DNA from: Aphanocapsa lilacina HA4352-LM1
GTDB taxonomy: Bacteria; Cyanobacteriota; Cyanobacteriia; Gloeobacterales; Gloeobacteraceae
Length of the DNA stretch: 64,000 nucleotides
Direction of reading: 5' to 3'
NCBI GenBank assembly: GCA_019359725.1
Contig: JAHHGR010000011.1
Span: forward strand, 1-64,000
The notes under the pieces are model-generated. The model saw only the letters and a list, made by a program, of their open reading frames with translations, ran no database searches and had not been told where the DNA came from. Each line of letters opens with the position of its first letter. Within the stretch, counting starts at the first letter, position 1. Shown here piece after piece: positions 37,821 through 46,761 of this stretch. Both the position numbers and the translations under genes were made by a program.

Positions 37821-37849
37821 TTGACAGGAACTCCGCGATTTTTTAGGCT
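37821..37849 (+). promoter_or_regulatory. Candidate promoter of the rsmH-ftsI operon
   Basis: TTGACA (37821-37826), a 17-base spacer, and TAGGCT (37844-37849). The implied start near 37856 lies downstream of an alternative ATG at 37809 and upstream of the GTG at 37884, which favours the GTG as the rsmH start. Confidence 0.4.
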
Positions 37850-37883
37850 GACTCAAGGTTATCCAGGTCGCGCCCACTCCGCA

Positions 37884-38753
37884 GTGAACACTCTCCATCG
37901 ATCGGTCCTGTTGAAAGAAACCCTTGCCGGTTTGCAGGTGCACCCCGGCGGACTCTACCTCGACGCCACCGTCGGCCTGGGTGGGCACAGCGAGGCTATC
38001 TTGCGCACCGAAAACACCCAGGTGGTCGCCCTCGATCAAGACGAGGACGCCCTTGCGCAGGCGCGGCTACGCCTGGCTCCCTTCGGCGAACGGGTGCGCT
38101 TTGAACACATCAACTTTGCCGAATTCGAGCCGGGGGAGGAGCGCTTCGACGGCATCGTCGCCGATCTGGGCGTCAGTTCGATGCAACTGGATAGCCCCGA
38201 GCGGGGTTTTTCGTGGCGGTTCGAATCGCCCCTCGACATGCGCATGGACGGCGGGGGGGAGGCTGAGACGGCGGCGGACCTGGTCAACACCTGCAGCGCC
38301 GAGCAGTTGAGCGACCTGTTCTGGCGCTACGGCGAGGAGCGCTTCTCGCGGCGCATCGCCCGGCGGATCGTCGAGCGGCGCCCCCTGCGCACGACCACCG
38401 AACTGGCCGCGGTGGTCGCCTCGGCCATCCCGACCCGCCAGCCCATTCACCCCGCCACCCGCGTCTTTCAGGCGTTGCGCATCGCCGTCAACGGCGAAGT
38501 CGCGGCTCTGGAGACCTTTCTTGAGCGCAGTCCCGACTGGCTGGTGCCGGGAGGGCGCCTCGCCGTCATCAGCTTCCACAGCCTTGAGGACCGGCCGGTC
38601 AAGCACCGCTGGCGCGCCGATCCCCGTCTCGAAGTGCTCACCCGCAAAACGATCACCGCCGACGAAGCTGAGATCCAGTCCAACCCCCGCGCCCGTTCGG
38701 CCAGGCTGCGCCTGGCCCGCCGCCTTTCACCCAGTGAGGAGTCTCGACCGTGA
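37884..38753 (+). CDS. rsmH: 16S rRNA (cytosine1402-N4)-methyltransferase
   Basis: There are 289 residues from GTG 37884. An upstream in-frame ATG at 37809 would add 25 residues without family match. Motifs: [13 protein letters not shown], the SAM-binding [41 protein letters not shown] and the [21 protein letters not shown] segment. It is first in the division gene group; the next gene overlaps it (GTGA). Confidence 0.95.
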   Translation: MNTLHRSVLLKETLAGLQVHPGGLYLDATVGLGGHSEAILRTENTQVVALDQDEDALAQARLRLAPFGERVRFEHINFAEFEPGEERFDGIVADLGVSSMQLDSPERGFSWRFESPLDMRMDGGGEAETAADLVNTCSAEQLSDLFWRYGEERFSRRIARRIVERRPLRTTTELAAVVASAIPTRQPIHPATRVFQALRIAVNGEVAALETFLERSPDWLVPGGRLAVISFHSLEDRPVKHRWRADPRLEVLTRKTITADEAEIQSNPRARSARLRLARRLSPSEESRP

Positions 38754-39199
38754 ACGCCCTACCCCAGAGCCAGGTTTCCCCAAATACCGGCGTCGTGCTG
38801 CCGCTCAAACGTCCCCTTGCCGCCCCGCCCACCCCGGAGGAGTTAAAAACGCTGCGCCTGGCTGCCGGGCTGCGCACGGCGCGCAACGCCGGCATCGGTG
38901 TCCTCGCGCTGCTGGTCGTCGCCACCTCAGGCCTGTACTGGTGGACTTTTCAGACCCAGGCGCGCTGGGAGGACGGCTACCGGCAGCTGGTGAGCCTGCG
39001 CACACAGTCGCGGCAACTGGCGCTTTTTAGCGAAGCGCTCACCGGTAACCTGGCAAGCAGCGTCGCCCTCAACACGCCGCTCAGGGTGGCCACCCCCGCC
39101 CAGGCGCTCAGCGTACCGGCCGCCCCCGAGCGGCCCCTCAAGCCGTTGCCCCAGGCTGCGGCCCCTGATCTGGCCCTTGCCATTCCGGCGGGCTACTGA
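38750..39199 (+). CDS. Small bitopic membrane protein (FtsL-like position)
   Basis: The 149 residues start at GTG 38750, overlapping the rsmH stop, and its TGA overlaps the ftsI ATG. There is a cytoplasmic N-terminus of about 48 residues, one transmembrane helix ([20 protein letters not shown]), then a periplasmic part with a short helix and an Ala/Pro-rich tail. In many bacteria ftsL lies exactly here between rsmH and ftsI. Similarity to FtsL is only in layout; the periplasmic helix is short and lacks a clear leucine zipper. Confidence 0.75.
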   Translation: MNALPQSQVSPNTGVVLPLKRPLAAPPTPEELKTLRLAAGLRTARNAGIGVLALLVVATSGLYWWTFQTQARWEDGYRQLVSLRTQSRQLALFSEALTGNLASSVALNTPLRVATPAQALSVPAAPERPLKPLPQAAAPDLALAIPAGY

Positions 39200-41043
39200 T
39201 GCGTTCGATCCGGCGGCAAACCACCTCCCGCCTGTGGCTGGTGGGCATCGGTGTACTCGCGGCGGCGGGCGGTCTGGGCTACCGCCTCTACGATCTGCAG
39301 GTCACCCAGGCGAGCACCCTCCAGGAACGTGCCGCCCTCCAGCGCGAGCGCACGGTCAAATCCGAGCGGCCCCGGGCGGGAATCGTCGATCGGCGCGGGG
39401 TGGCCCTGGCCCTCGATGAGCCGATTTTTGATCTCTATGCCCACCCGTTTTTGATCGACGCGGAGGCAAAATTGCTCGCCTCGCGCCAGGCTTCCAGACA
39501 AAAAGGCGTCGATCGCGAGGCGCTGGAGGCCAAGCTTGCCGCCCAGCACCGCCAGGCGCTGCGCTCCGAGATGGCCCGCACCCTCGCCCAGGCCACCGGC
39601 CAGCCCGCGGCCGAAATTGCCGCGCGCCTTGCGGACAATCGCCGCACCGTCGCCCTCGCCCGCGGCCTCGGCGAAAACGCCCGCGAGCGGATTGTGCAGG
39701 CGAAGCTGCCGGGGCTGGAGTTCGGTTCGCGCCGCCGCCGCTTCTACCCGGATGGAGCCAACAGCGCCTCGCTGGTCGGTTTTCTCAACTACGACGGCCA
39801 GGGCCAGGGGGGTGTCGAGCAGTTCTACCACAAGCGCCTCACCGGCGCCTCGGCGAGCTACCCGGTCACCTTCGGCTCCGGGGGGCTGCCCTTGGCGAGC
39901 ACCCTGCCCACCGAGGCGTTCGAGGGCTTCGAGCCGGGCCGTCTGGCCCTCACCATCGACGCGCGCGTGCAGCGTGCCGCCCGCCTTGCCCTGGAGCGCG
40001 GCGTCGAGGCCAACCGCGTCACTCGCGGTGCCGCCATTGTGCTGGAGCCCCAGAGCGGCGAAATTCTGGCGATGGCGGTGAGCCCCAGTTTCGACAACAA
40101 CCGCTACGGCGAATTTCCGCCCGCCCACTTCAAGAACTGGGCGGTGAGCGATCTGTACGAACCAGGATCGACATTTAAGCCCGTCAACGTCGCCCTCGCC
40201 CTGAGCGCCGGGGCGATCCGCCCCGACACGGTCGTCAACGATTCCGGTTCGATGAGTTTTGGCCGCTATATGCTCAGCAACTACGACCGGCGGGCGCGCG
40301 GGGCGATTTCGGTCACCAAGGTGCTGATGGTCTCCAGCAACATCGGCATGATCCGTTTGATGCAAAAAATGCCGCCCACCGCGTACTACGACAAACTGCG
40401 CGAAATCGGCATCGGGGGAGCCGGCGGCGTCGATCTGCCGGGCGAGACGCGCGGGATCATCACCAACCGCACCCAGTTCGCCAAATACCCGGTGCAGGTG
40501 GCGACGGTGGCCTTCGGCCAGGGGGTGGCCCTCACGCCTTTGCAACTGGCGAGCCTGCACGGAGCGATCGCCAACGGCGGCATGGCCATCCAGCCCCACC
40601 TCGTGCGCGCCTTCGAGAATGACGAAGGCCAGGTGCTCTGGAAACCGGAGCACCGGCCCAACAAGCGCATCTTCACCCCCGAGGCGACCGCCGCCGTGCG
40701 CGAGATGATGATGCACGTCGTCGAAGAGGGCACCGGCAAACCGGCACACATCCCGGGCTACCGCATCGGCGGCAAGACCGGCACCGCCCAAAAAGCGAAC
40801 ATCGGCGGGCGCGGCTACCTGGCGGGCAAAAAGATCACCAGCTTCGTGGGCTATCTGCCGGCGCACAACCCGCGCTACGTGGTGCTGGTGGTGCTTGACG
40901 AGCCCAAGTCCGGCAATGCCTTCGGCTCGACCACCGCCGCCCCCATCGTGCGCGAAATCTGCCAGGAACTGATTTCCTACGGCAACCTGCCGCCGAGCCA
41001 CCCTCAGGAGTTGCTCGCTTCCGCCTCGACCAAAAAACCGTAA
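39199..41043 (+). CDS. ftsI: Septal peptidoglycan transpeptidase (penicillin-binding protein 3)
   Basis: This 614-residue class B PBP has an N-terminal membrane anchor (LWLVGIGVLAAAGGLGYRLY) and a pedestal domain with RAGIVDRRG. The transpeptidase domain has the three motifs: SxxK in EPGSTFKPVN, SxN in VSSNIGMI and KTG in GGKTGTAQ. The order rsmH - membrane protein - ftsI suggests a role in division. It overlaps the convergent rsmD 3' end by 40 bases. Confidence 0.95.
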   Translation: MRSIRRQTTSRLWLVGIGVLAAAGGLGYRLYDLQVTQASTLQERAALQRERTVKSERPRAGIVDRRGVALALDEPIFDLYAHPFLIDAEAKLLASRQASRQKGVDREALEAKLAAQHRQALRSEMARTLAQATGQPAAEIAARLADNRRTVALARGLGENARERIVQAKLPGLEFGSRRRRFYPDGANSASLVGFLNYDGQGQGGVEQFYHKRLTGASASYPVTFGSGGLPLASTLPTEAFEGFEPGRLALTIDARVQRAARLALERGVEANRVTRGAAIVLEPQSGEILAMAVSPSFDNNRYGEFPPAHFKNWAVSDLYEPGSTFKPVNVALALSAGAIRPDTVVNDSGSMSFGRYMLSNYDRRARGAISVTKVLMVSSNIGMIRLMQKMPPTAYYDKLREIGIGGAGGVDLPGETRGIITNRTQFAKYPVQVATVAFGQGVALTPLQLASLHGAIANGGMAIQPHLVRAFENDEGQVLWKPEHRPNKRIFTPEATAAVREMMMHVVEEGTGKPAHIPGYRIGGKTGTAQKANIGGRGYLAGKKITSFVGYLPAHNPRYVVLVVLDEPKSGNAFGSTTAAPIVREICQELISYGNLPPSHPQELLASASTKKP

Positions 41044-41573
41044 TAGCTCACAACCGTACCGCCGTAGACCCGCCGGTCGAGGCGCACCAGAGAACCCACG
41101 GCCTCGGGCAAATCCGGCGAATCTTCGCCGTGCTCGGCAGCCAGTTCGCCGTCGTCGGCCAGCAACCCGCAGGCAACGACCGCCTCCAGTACCGGCAGAT
41201 AAAGCCCCCCACGGTAAGGCGGGTCGAAGTAGATGAGATCAAACACCCGGCCCTGCTTTGCCAGACGGGCGACACCGGTGAGCGCGTCCGTTTTATAGAT
41301 CGTCCCGAGGCCGGGGGCGATTTTGTCCCAGTTGGCGGCAGCGATGCGCGCCGCCCCGGCCGCCTGCTCGATTCCAACGGCCTCTGCCGCGCCGCGCGCC
41401 AGAGCTTCGGCGCCCATCGTGCCCGCTCCGGCGCACAGATCGAGCCAGCGGCAGCCCTCCACCCGGCCGTGCCAGCGGCCGAAGACGGCTGTGCGCACCC
41501 GCCCCAAAGTGGGCCGGGTATCGAGTCCGCCCGGGGTGCGCAGTAAGCGGTTGCCGTAGATACGCAGGCTCAT
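41004..41573 (-). CDS. rsmD: 16S rRNA (guanine966-N2)-methyltransferase
   Basis: This 189-residue protein has the N-terminal RIYGNRLLRTPGG...TRPTLGRVRTAVF of RsmD, the SAM motif WLDLCAGAGTMGAEAL, and the catalytic YFDPPYRGG. The usual D/N-PP-Y/F of N2-guanine methyltransferases is intact. The last 13 codons overlap ftsI on the other strand. Confidence 0.93.
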   Translation of the reverse strand: MSLRIYGNRLLRTPGGLDTRPTLGRVRTAVFGRWHGRVEGCRWLDLCAGAGTMGAEALARGAAEAVGIEQAAGAARIAAANWDKIAPGLGTIYKTDALTGVARLAKQGRVFDLIYFDPPYRGGLYLPVLEAVVACGLLADDGELAAEHGEDSPDLPEAVGSLVRLDRRVYGGTVVSYYGFLVEAEASNS

Positions 41574-41602
41574 CGTCCGCCTATGCTAACCGGCCGCGAG
41601 GT

Positions 41603-41740
41603 TCAAGCAAGTCTCCCATCTGGTATGCCCTTGGTAGCCTGGCCAGCCTCCTGAGCCGTCAATACGTCGTGTCCCAGTGCCCGCAGCAAAACGACGACTG
41701 GAAACGGAAATTGCTCGATCGTTTTTCGAAAGCAGGCCAT
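41603..41740 (-). pseudogene. DUF5615-family (PIN-like) protein fragment
   Basis: From an ATG at 41740 the 45 residues include EQFPFPVVVLLRALGHDVLT followed by AQEAGQATKGIPD, the N-terminal core of DUF5615 PIN-like putative toxins. The usual N-terminal aspartate region and the C-terminal half are missing, and the sequence degrades at GRLA. It is a remnant in the 260 bases between rsmD and argG. Confidence 0.5.
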
Positions 41741-41833
41741 GCGCTGAACCTCTGTAACCGGCTGTTCCCATCCAAGGCAAAGCGACCCGCGCGTTAAGAT
41801 GGCTGCGGACAGGTATTCAACAAGCAGGTTGCG

Positions 41834-43030
41834 ATGCGGGCGAAGAAAGTGGTATTGGCCTATTCGGGCGGCGTGGACACCAGCGTGTGCATTCCTTATC
41901 TGAAGCACGAATGGGGTGTGGAACAGGTGGTGGCCCTGGCGGCCGATCTGGGCCAGGGTGAAGATCTCGAAGCCGTGCGTCACAAGGCCCTCGCCTCCGG
42001 GGCGGCTCAGGCGATCGTTCAGGATGCCCGCGAAGATTTTGTCTACGACTACGCCTTTGCGGCCCTGCGGGCCAATGCCCTTTACGAAGGGCGCTACCCG
42101 CTCGCCACTGCCCTCGCCCGGCCGCTCATCGCCCGGATTCTCGTCAAGTGCGCCCAAGCGGTAGGGGCCGACGCCGTTGCCCACGGCTGCACGGGCAAGG
42201 GCAACGACCAGGTGCGCTTCGATGTGTCCATCGGCGCGCTCGACCCGAAACTCAAAGTGCTTGCCCCCGCCCGTGAGTGGGGCATGTCGCGCGAGGAGAC
42301 CATCGCCTACGGCGAGCGCTACGGCATCCCCGCCCCGGTCAAGAAAAAATCGCCCTACTCGATCGACTTCAATTTACTGGGCCGCTCCGTCGAGTGCGGC
42401 GTCCTCGAAGATCCCTGGGCGGAGCCGCCCGAGGAGGTCTACTCGATGACCAGGAGCGTGGCGGACACCCCCGACCAGCCTACGTATATCGAACTCGAAT
42501 TCGAGCGCGGTGTACCGGTAGCCCTCGATGGCACTTCTCTCAGTGGCGTGAAACTGGTGGGCGAACTCAACCGATTGGCCGGTGAAAACGGCGTCGGCCG
42601 CATCGACATGGTCGAGAACCGCCTAGTCGGGATCAAATCCCGCGAGATCTACGAGTGTCCGGCGGGGGTCGTGTTGATCCTGGCCCACCAGGCCCTCGAA
42701 GCGCTCACCCTGCCCCGCGAGGTATCCACCTACAAGCGCGGCGTCGAGGACACCTACGCCCAACTGGTCTACAACGGCCTCTGGTACAGCCCCCTGCGCG
42801 GCGCCCTCGACGGATTCATCGACTTTACCCAGCAGCGGGTGAGCGGCATTGTGCGCCTGCGCCTGCACAAAGGTACCGCCACCGTCGTGGGCCGCAAAAG
42901 TCCCTATTCGCTCTACGACGGGGACCTAGCCACCTACTCCGAAGGGGACAGCTTCGATCACAAAGCCGCCGAGGGCTTTATTTATGTCTGGGGCCTGCCC
43001 ACACGCATCTATGCGCAGGTGCGCAGATAA
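41834..43030 (+). CDS. argG: Argininosuccinate synthase
   Basis: The enzyme joins citrulline and aspartate with ATP in arginine synthesis. The 398 residues carry the N-type ATP pyrophosphatase loop [23 protein letters not shown], and [13 protein letters not shown], all normal for the family. Confidence 0.97.
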   Translation: MRAKKVVLAYSGGVDTSVCIPYLKHEWGVEQVVALAADLGQGEDLEAVRHKALASGAAQAIVQDAREDFVYDYAFAALRANALYEGRYPLATALARPLIARILVKCAQAVGADAVAHGCTGKGNDQVRFDVSIGALDPKLKVLAPAREWGMSREETIAYGERYGIPAPVKKKSPYSIDFNLLGRSVECGVLEDPWAEPPEEVYSMTRSVADTPDQPTYIELEFERGVPVALDGTSLSGVKLVGELNRLAGENGVGRIDMVENRLVGIKSREIYECPAGVVLILAHQALEALTLPREVSTYKRGVEDTYAQLVYNGLWYSPLRGALDGFIDFTQQRVSGIVRLRLHKGTATVVGRKSPYSLYDGDLATYSEGDSFDHKAAEGFIYVWGLPTRIYAQVRR

Positions 43031-43035
43031 GTTCC

Positions 43036-44082
43036 CTAACCTCCCCGCGGCGCTCCGAGGCCGATTTCTGGGCGAGCCGACTCCTCCGCTCGGGCAGCTG
43101 CTTCCTGTAGCGGGGCTGTCCACTTGCGCGGTGCACTGGCGCGGCGGATCTCCTTCCAAATGGCCGTAGCGGCGAGGGTGCCGTCGGCCACGGCGATCGA
43201 CACCTGGTTGAGACCCTTTTTAAGGTCGCCCAGCGCGAAGATTCGTGGGTGGGAAGTGCGGCAGTCGTACTCGGTGACGATGTCGCCACCGTCGGTGAGC
43301 AAATCGAGATTTTTCAGATAGTCATCGTGGCGGATCGAGCCCATCGAGATGAGGCCGGTATCCACCCCAATCGCCGTGCCGTCGGTAAACTCGATGCCGT
43401 CCATGACGTGGTCTTTGCCCGAAAAGCGGGCGATCGGTTTTTCGATGAGTGGATAGCCGTGATCGGCGAGTTTAGCGCGCATCTCGTCCCCTACCGGGTA
43501 GACGCCCAGGGTGAGCACGGTGATGTAGGGCGTGAACCAGTTGAGCACGAAGGCGGTGTTGATCGCCTTTTCGCTGCCCGCGATCAGGGCCGCGCGCCGG
43601 TTGGTCATTTCGTAGCCGTCGCAGATCAAGCAGACGTGCAGGTTGTACCCGGCGTACTCGTAGACGTTCTGCATATTCTCCAGCTGCGGCAGCACGTCGA
43701 TAAGACCGGTAGCGGCGATCAGGTATTTGGCGCGGAAGACCGGGTAGTCGCTGTTTTTGAAGCGGTACTTGACGCGCACCTGGAATTCTTCGCCGGTGTC
43801 GGTGACTGCTTCGACAAAGCCGTTGAGCCAGTCGGCCCCGTAGTGGAGGGCCATCTCCTTACCGCCTTCGATCAGTTCTTTGCCGCTGACCACCCGGGGA
43901 ACATAGTTCCAGAGATCCTGCATCCAGAACGAGCGACCGCGTCCTTTTTCGACCACCAGGACTTTGAGGTTGTAGCGGGCCAGGTACACCGCCGCCGACA
44001 GGCCCCCGGCGCCGCCGCCGGCGACGATCACATCATAGAGCTGGGCTTGCTTTGCATCGAAGTGTTCGCGCTTGAGGATCAT
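43036..44082 (-). CDS. Thioredoxin-reductase-like flavin disulfide oxidoreductase without classical NADPH motifs
   Basis: The 348 residues have an FAD Rossmann start (DVIVAGGGAGGLSAAVYLAR), a redox-active CxxC (HVCLICDGYEM, as CATCDG in thioredoxin reductases) and the C-terminal FAD motif FALGDLKKGLNQVSIAVADG. The NADPH-site GGGDSA is replaced by IAGSEKAINTA, and the HRR arginines are replaced by TLGVYPV. This fits non-NADPH relatives such as ferredoxin-dependent or diflavin-linked disulfide oxidoreductases, which I recall being described in Gloeobacter. The C-terminal 35 residues are an Ala/Glu/Arg tail. Confidence 0.8.
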   Translation of the reverse strand: MILKREHFDAKQAQLYDVIVAGGGAGGLSAAVYLARYNLKVLVVEKGRGRSFWMQDLWNYVPRVVSGKELIEGGKEMALHYGADWLNGFVEAVTDTGEEFQVRVKYRFKNSDYPVFRAKYLIAATGLIDVLPQLENMQNVYEYAGYNLHVCLICDGYEMTNRRAALIAGSEKAINTAFVLNWFTPYITVLTLGVYPVGDEMRAKLADHGYPLIEKPIARFSGKDHVMDGIEFTDGTAIGVDTGLISMGSIRHDDYLKNLDLLTDGGDIVTEYDCRTSHPRIFALGDLKKGLNQVSIAVADGTLAATAIWKEIRRASAPRKWTAPLQEAAARAEESARPEIGLGAPRGG

Positions 44083-44193
44083 GACAACGATTCTTGCCCC
44101 TCGCTACACTTTCATTGTGACCGATACGCGCCCCGCTCCCCGATTCCGTCGGGACCATCGAGGAACCCTTTGCCACCGCAGGCTGTCGCCAAG

Positions 44194-45099
44194 ATGATGA
44201 CCATGTACGGCCCGTCGATCCAAAGCGTCTGGCTTGCCGCCGCGCTGCTGATGTTGTCCGTCGGACCGCTCGCGGCTCAGCAGGCGGGCGACATCGATGG
44301 CAATGGCAGGACCGAGGAAGCGGATCTTACCTTGCTGGAGCAGTACCTGAACGGCTCCGGGTTGCTCGTCGAAGAGCAGAGCCGCCGTGCCGACCTCACC
44401 GGCGACGGGCAAGTGGACGGCAAGGACGCCAACGCCCTCAGGCAACGGTTGGGGGTGGCCGCGGTCGAAGAACCGTCCCTGAGCGGCCGGGCGAGCACCG
44501 AGCGCGCCGAAGGCGAACGGCGCCGCACCCCTTACCGCGCCAGTGCGAGCGGTTCGGCGTTTTCGCTGGGGCTTGAAGAAGTGGTGCCCGAGTGGGTGCG
44601 CGGCAGCTGGCGGTTCGTCTCGCAGGTCTACGAAGCGCGCGGCGGCTTTAGCAGCGGCGGCGGCAACGCCCAAAGCGAACAAATCAGCCTCCCAGGCGAC
44701 TTGTCCAATCTCTACGGCACCTACAAAGTCGCCACCGGCGAGCGCCTCGACCGGCTGTGCTGGCAGGTCAACGATTATTCCGACGTGCGCTTCAGCTTTA
44801 CCGAGCAACTGCGCGACCAGCAGGGGGCGGTCTTCGCCTCCACCGCCAACATCACCAACCGCGGCCCCGGCCGTGCCGACATTAATATCCGCGTCGAAGT
44901 GCTCAACGCCGGCAACAGCCCCGCGGGCGGCGGCCTGTTGGGCGGCCTGTTCGGCATGCTCTTCGGCGGCGGCAGGCCGATGGGCGGCGGGGTCGGTGCG
45001 GGCGATTACTACGTGCGCGGCGGCCCGATGGACCGCCTGGCGGGTTCCGAGCGCACCCGCCTGCCGCAGGTCGATCTCGAAGCGCTGCGCTGCCGCTAA
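44194..45099 (+). CDS. Exported protein with dockerin-like domain
   Basis: From ATG 44194 there are 301 residues. After a signal peptide (residues 1-30, cleavage near LAA-Q) there is a dockerin type I-like pair of calcium loops: GDIDGNGRTEEADLTLL and ADLTGDGQVDGKDANAL. The rest contains an unknown beta domain (WRFVSQVYEARGGFSSGG) and a Gly-rich region with GGLLGGLFGMLFGGG. No cohesin is in the window, so the domain may just be a Ca-binding or surface module. Confidence 0.75.
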   Translation: MMTMYGPSIQSVWLAAALLMLSVGPLAAQQAGDIDGNGRTEEADLTLLEQYLNGSGLLVEEQSRRADLTGDGQVDGKDANALRQRLGVAAVEEPSLSGRASTERAEGERRRTPYRASASGSAFSLGLEEVVPEWVRGSWRFVSQVYEARGGFSSGGGNAQSEQISLPGDLSNLYGTYKVATGERLDRLCWQVNDYSDVRFSFTEQLRDQQGAVFASTANITNRGPGRADINIRVEVLNAGNSPAGGGLLGGLFGMLFGGGRPMGGGVGAGDYYVRGGPMDRLAGSERTRLPQVDLEALRCR

Positions 45100-45329
45100 A
45101 GCGGTTTGTCCTCGTCCACATTGCCTTTTGAGCGGAACTTGCGGCCTTCTGCCTCAAGGCGATCGATTAGCTCGGCAGGCAGGGGATCGTCAGGTCCCAG
45201 CACAGCAATCGGCGGCTTTTGGCGCATTCGCTCTATAAATGCATAGAACGCCTCGGCATCCTGCCGGTTGGCAAGCACATAAGTGCGCAGCTGCTTGTCA
45301 GTCATCTGCTCCAAGTCGGGGCGGCTCAT
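45096..45329 (-). CDS. DUF6887 family protein
   Basis: The 77 residues contain the pattern PDLEQMTDKQLRTYVLANRQD-AEAFYAFI of the DUF6887 family, which is short, acidic and known mainly from cyanobacteria. Its ATG overlaps the stop of the DUF6888 gene (ATGA). The paired arrangement looks like a toxin-antitoxin or other two-gene module, but activity is not known. Confidence 0.7.
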   Translation of the reverse strand: MSRPDLEQMTDKQLRTYVLANRQDAEAFYAFIERMRQKPPIAVLGPDDPLPAELIDRLEAEGRKFRSKGNVDEDKPL

Positions 45330-45499
45330 CGAATTTCCCTCCTTCCATCGGGAAGAATCTCAATCTCAACCTCCTCACCGGCGAGGATCACTACGTTACC
45401 GGTTCGCTCGTCCACGCGAACCAGATAGATGGGAGTATAAAAATCACTCAGCGTCAGGCAGGACCGCAAAAGCGCCACAAACTGCTCGGCTGTGGGCAT
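45326..45499 (-). CDS. DUF6888 family protein
   Basis: From ATG 45499 there are 57 residues: MPTAEQFVALLRSCLTL then a YxPIYLVRVDERTGNVVILAG strand region, as in DUF6888. The upstream in-frame extension to 45559 lacks family match. It overlaps the DUF6887 gene by four bases. Confidence 0.7.
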   Translation of the reverse strand: MPTAEQFVALLRSCLTLSDFYTPIYLVRVDERTGNVVILAGEEVEIEILPDGRREIR

Positions 45500-45565
45500 C
45501 GGCAAACTCACTATCGAATGTAGCGTGCCACAGATTGGCACCATCGCGCGCCGGTTCAATCCAAA

Positions 45566-45665
45566 CTAAGCCATCTCCAGTTCGCCCACCACCTCAAGGC
45601 GCCGGTGTTCGCCCAGCACGGCGAAGCGGTCGCCCAGAGCGTCTACCGCCAGATTCCATTGCCGA
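45566..45665 (-). pseudogene. Coding remnant of unknown family
   Basis: Within the 540-base gap between DUF6888 and the lipoprotein gene, the minus strand reads RQWNLAVDALGDRFAVLGEH up to a stop at 45566; upstream, other frames contain coding-like stretches (MQDLQRERIARKALVRAVAI). A frameshifted gene end is likely. The family is unknown. The remaining 45840-46039 is AT-rich, without a gene, and probably holds the lipoprotein promoter. Confidence 0.25.
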
Positions 45666-46039
45666 GCCTGTCCTCGTCAGCAGGTCTGCTGCAAAGGCAC
45701 CGGCGGAGGTCGGGTGCGCGGCGGCGAACGCACTGGACACCACTCCCGCCACGGCACTTCGCTTACGGCAGATGGCCACAGCCCGCACCAGAGCTTTGCG
45801 GGCTATCCTCTCACGCTGCAAATCTTGCATAGCCACCAATTGGCCAGAAAAGCCGAACGTACACTGTGATTGTTAAGATTATCTATATTTCACCAAAAAA
45901 GGTACCAACGTTCTTGCAAGTTTAGTACGCTTTTGAGCTCTGCAAATATATAAGATCTAAGGCGCTGCGTTGCTTTCTGTGGCGGCGCGGCGCACCGTTG
46001 AAGTTTGCTGTTGTTCAACCCCTGTGGAGTACCGAATCT

Positions 46040-46483
46040 ATGCTGCATAGATTCCTTTTCCCCCTCAAAGCCGCAATGCTTCTTTTGCTTGTCGGGTGTT
46101 GGGCCGTCTCCGCCCAACCCTTCGATCCGCAAAAGCCAAGAAATCCCTACCAGAGACCTGAGCTCATCAACGGCAAGTTGCCGCCAAGTATACTGCTTGC
46201 ACCGACCGGCGGGTACTATGAGTGTTACGACGTACCTACGGACTACCAGGAGGCGGTACCGCTTCCTGATGACATGATGGAATGCTCTTTGGGCAAATTT
46301 CCCCAGAAGCTAATCTACGAGCGCCGATTCAAAGCACCCTTGATTCCACTGAAGAAAGAGAACCCGGAGCAAAACAAAGAGGAAGCTCCACAGCCTGAAT
46401 CGTCCCAAAATTCTGGTGCTACGACAAACGCACCTGCTTACAACGCTAGTGACCAGTTGTATCGCTATTACCAGAAGTGTTGA
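46040..46483 (+). CDS. Exported hypothetical protein, possible lipoprotein
   Basis: The 147 residues from ATG 46040 start with a hydrophobic signal (FPLKAAMLLLLVGCWAVSAQ). LVGC fits a lipobox, but a type I cleavage at VSA-Q is also possible. The mature part is rich in Pro, Tyr and Gln with cysteines in YYECYD and MMECSLG and at the C-terminus (YYQKC). No family is recognised. GC content is lower than in surrounding genes, and mobile DNA follows. Confidence 0.6.
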   Translation: MLHRFLFPLKAAMLLLLVGCWAVSAQPFDPQKPRNPYQRPELINGKLPPSILLAPTGGYYECYDVPTDYQEAVPLPDDMMECSLGKFPQKLIYERRFKAPLIPLKKENPEQNKEEAPQPESSQNSGATTNAPAYNASDQLYRYYQKC

Positions 46484-46627
46484 ATCAGTGAACGCTTGCA
46501 GACAGTTCGAGCGGCCAGACCCTGCGCCTCCAGCTGCGAGTCTGTAAAGTAAATTGTGTAAGTGGTCTCAGCAAGGAAAGTATAATACTCTCTCAGACAG
46601 GAGAAGCTGATGACCACCCATGCGGGT

Positions 46628-46761
46628 GCAGGGCTGTTTCATTCTCCAAAAACCCCATTCGGCCATGTCAATAAGCTTGACCTGCTCAACAAGCAATAAG
46701 GCTTTTGCCGCTCTCGATTCTCATTTGCATCCAATGCAAAGCTAGAATGAAACAGCCCTGC
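46628..46761. mobile_element. MITE-like palindromic element nested in IS256
   Basis: Perfect 18-bp inverted repeats GCAGGGCTGTTTCATTCT (46628-46645) and AGAATGAAACAGCCCTGC (46744-46761) enclose about 98 bases without coding capacity. It sits exactly where the N-terminal half of the transposase should be. Confidence 0.6.

Noticed and set aside
37809-37883. Longer rsmH starting at ATG 37809
   Set aside because: The extra 25 residues lack family match, and the best promoter would start transcription after this ATG.
39193-41001. 602-codon frame antisense to ftsI
   Set aside because: Mirrors ftsI almost end to end; ftsI has all three penicillin-binding motifs and the antisense product shows none.
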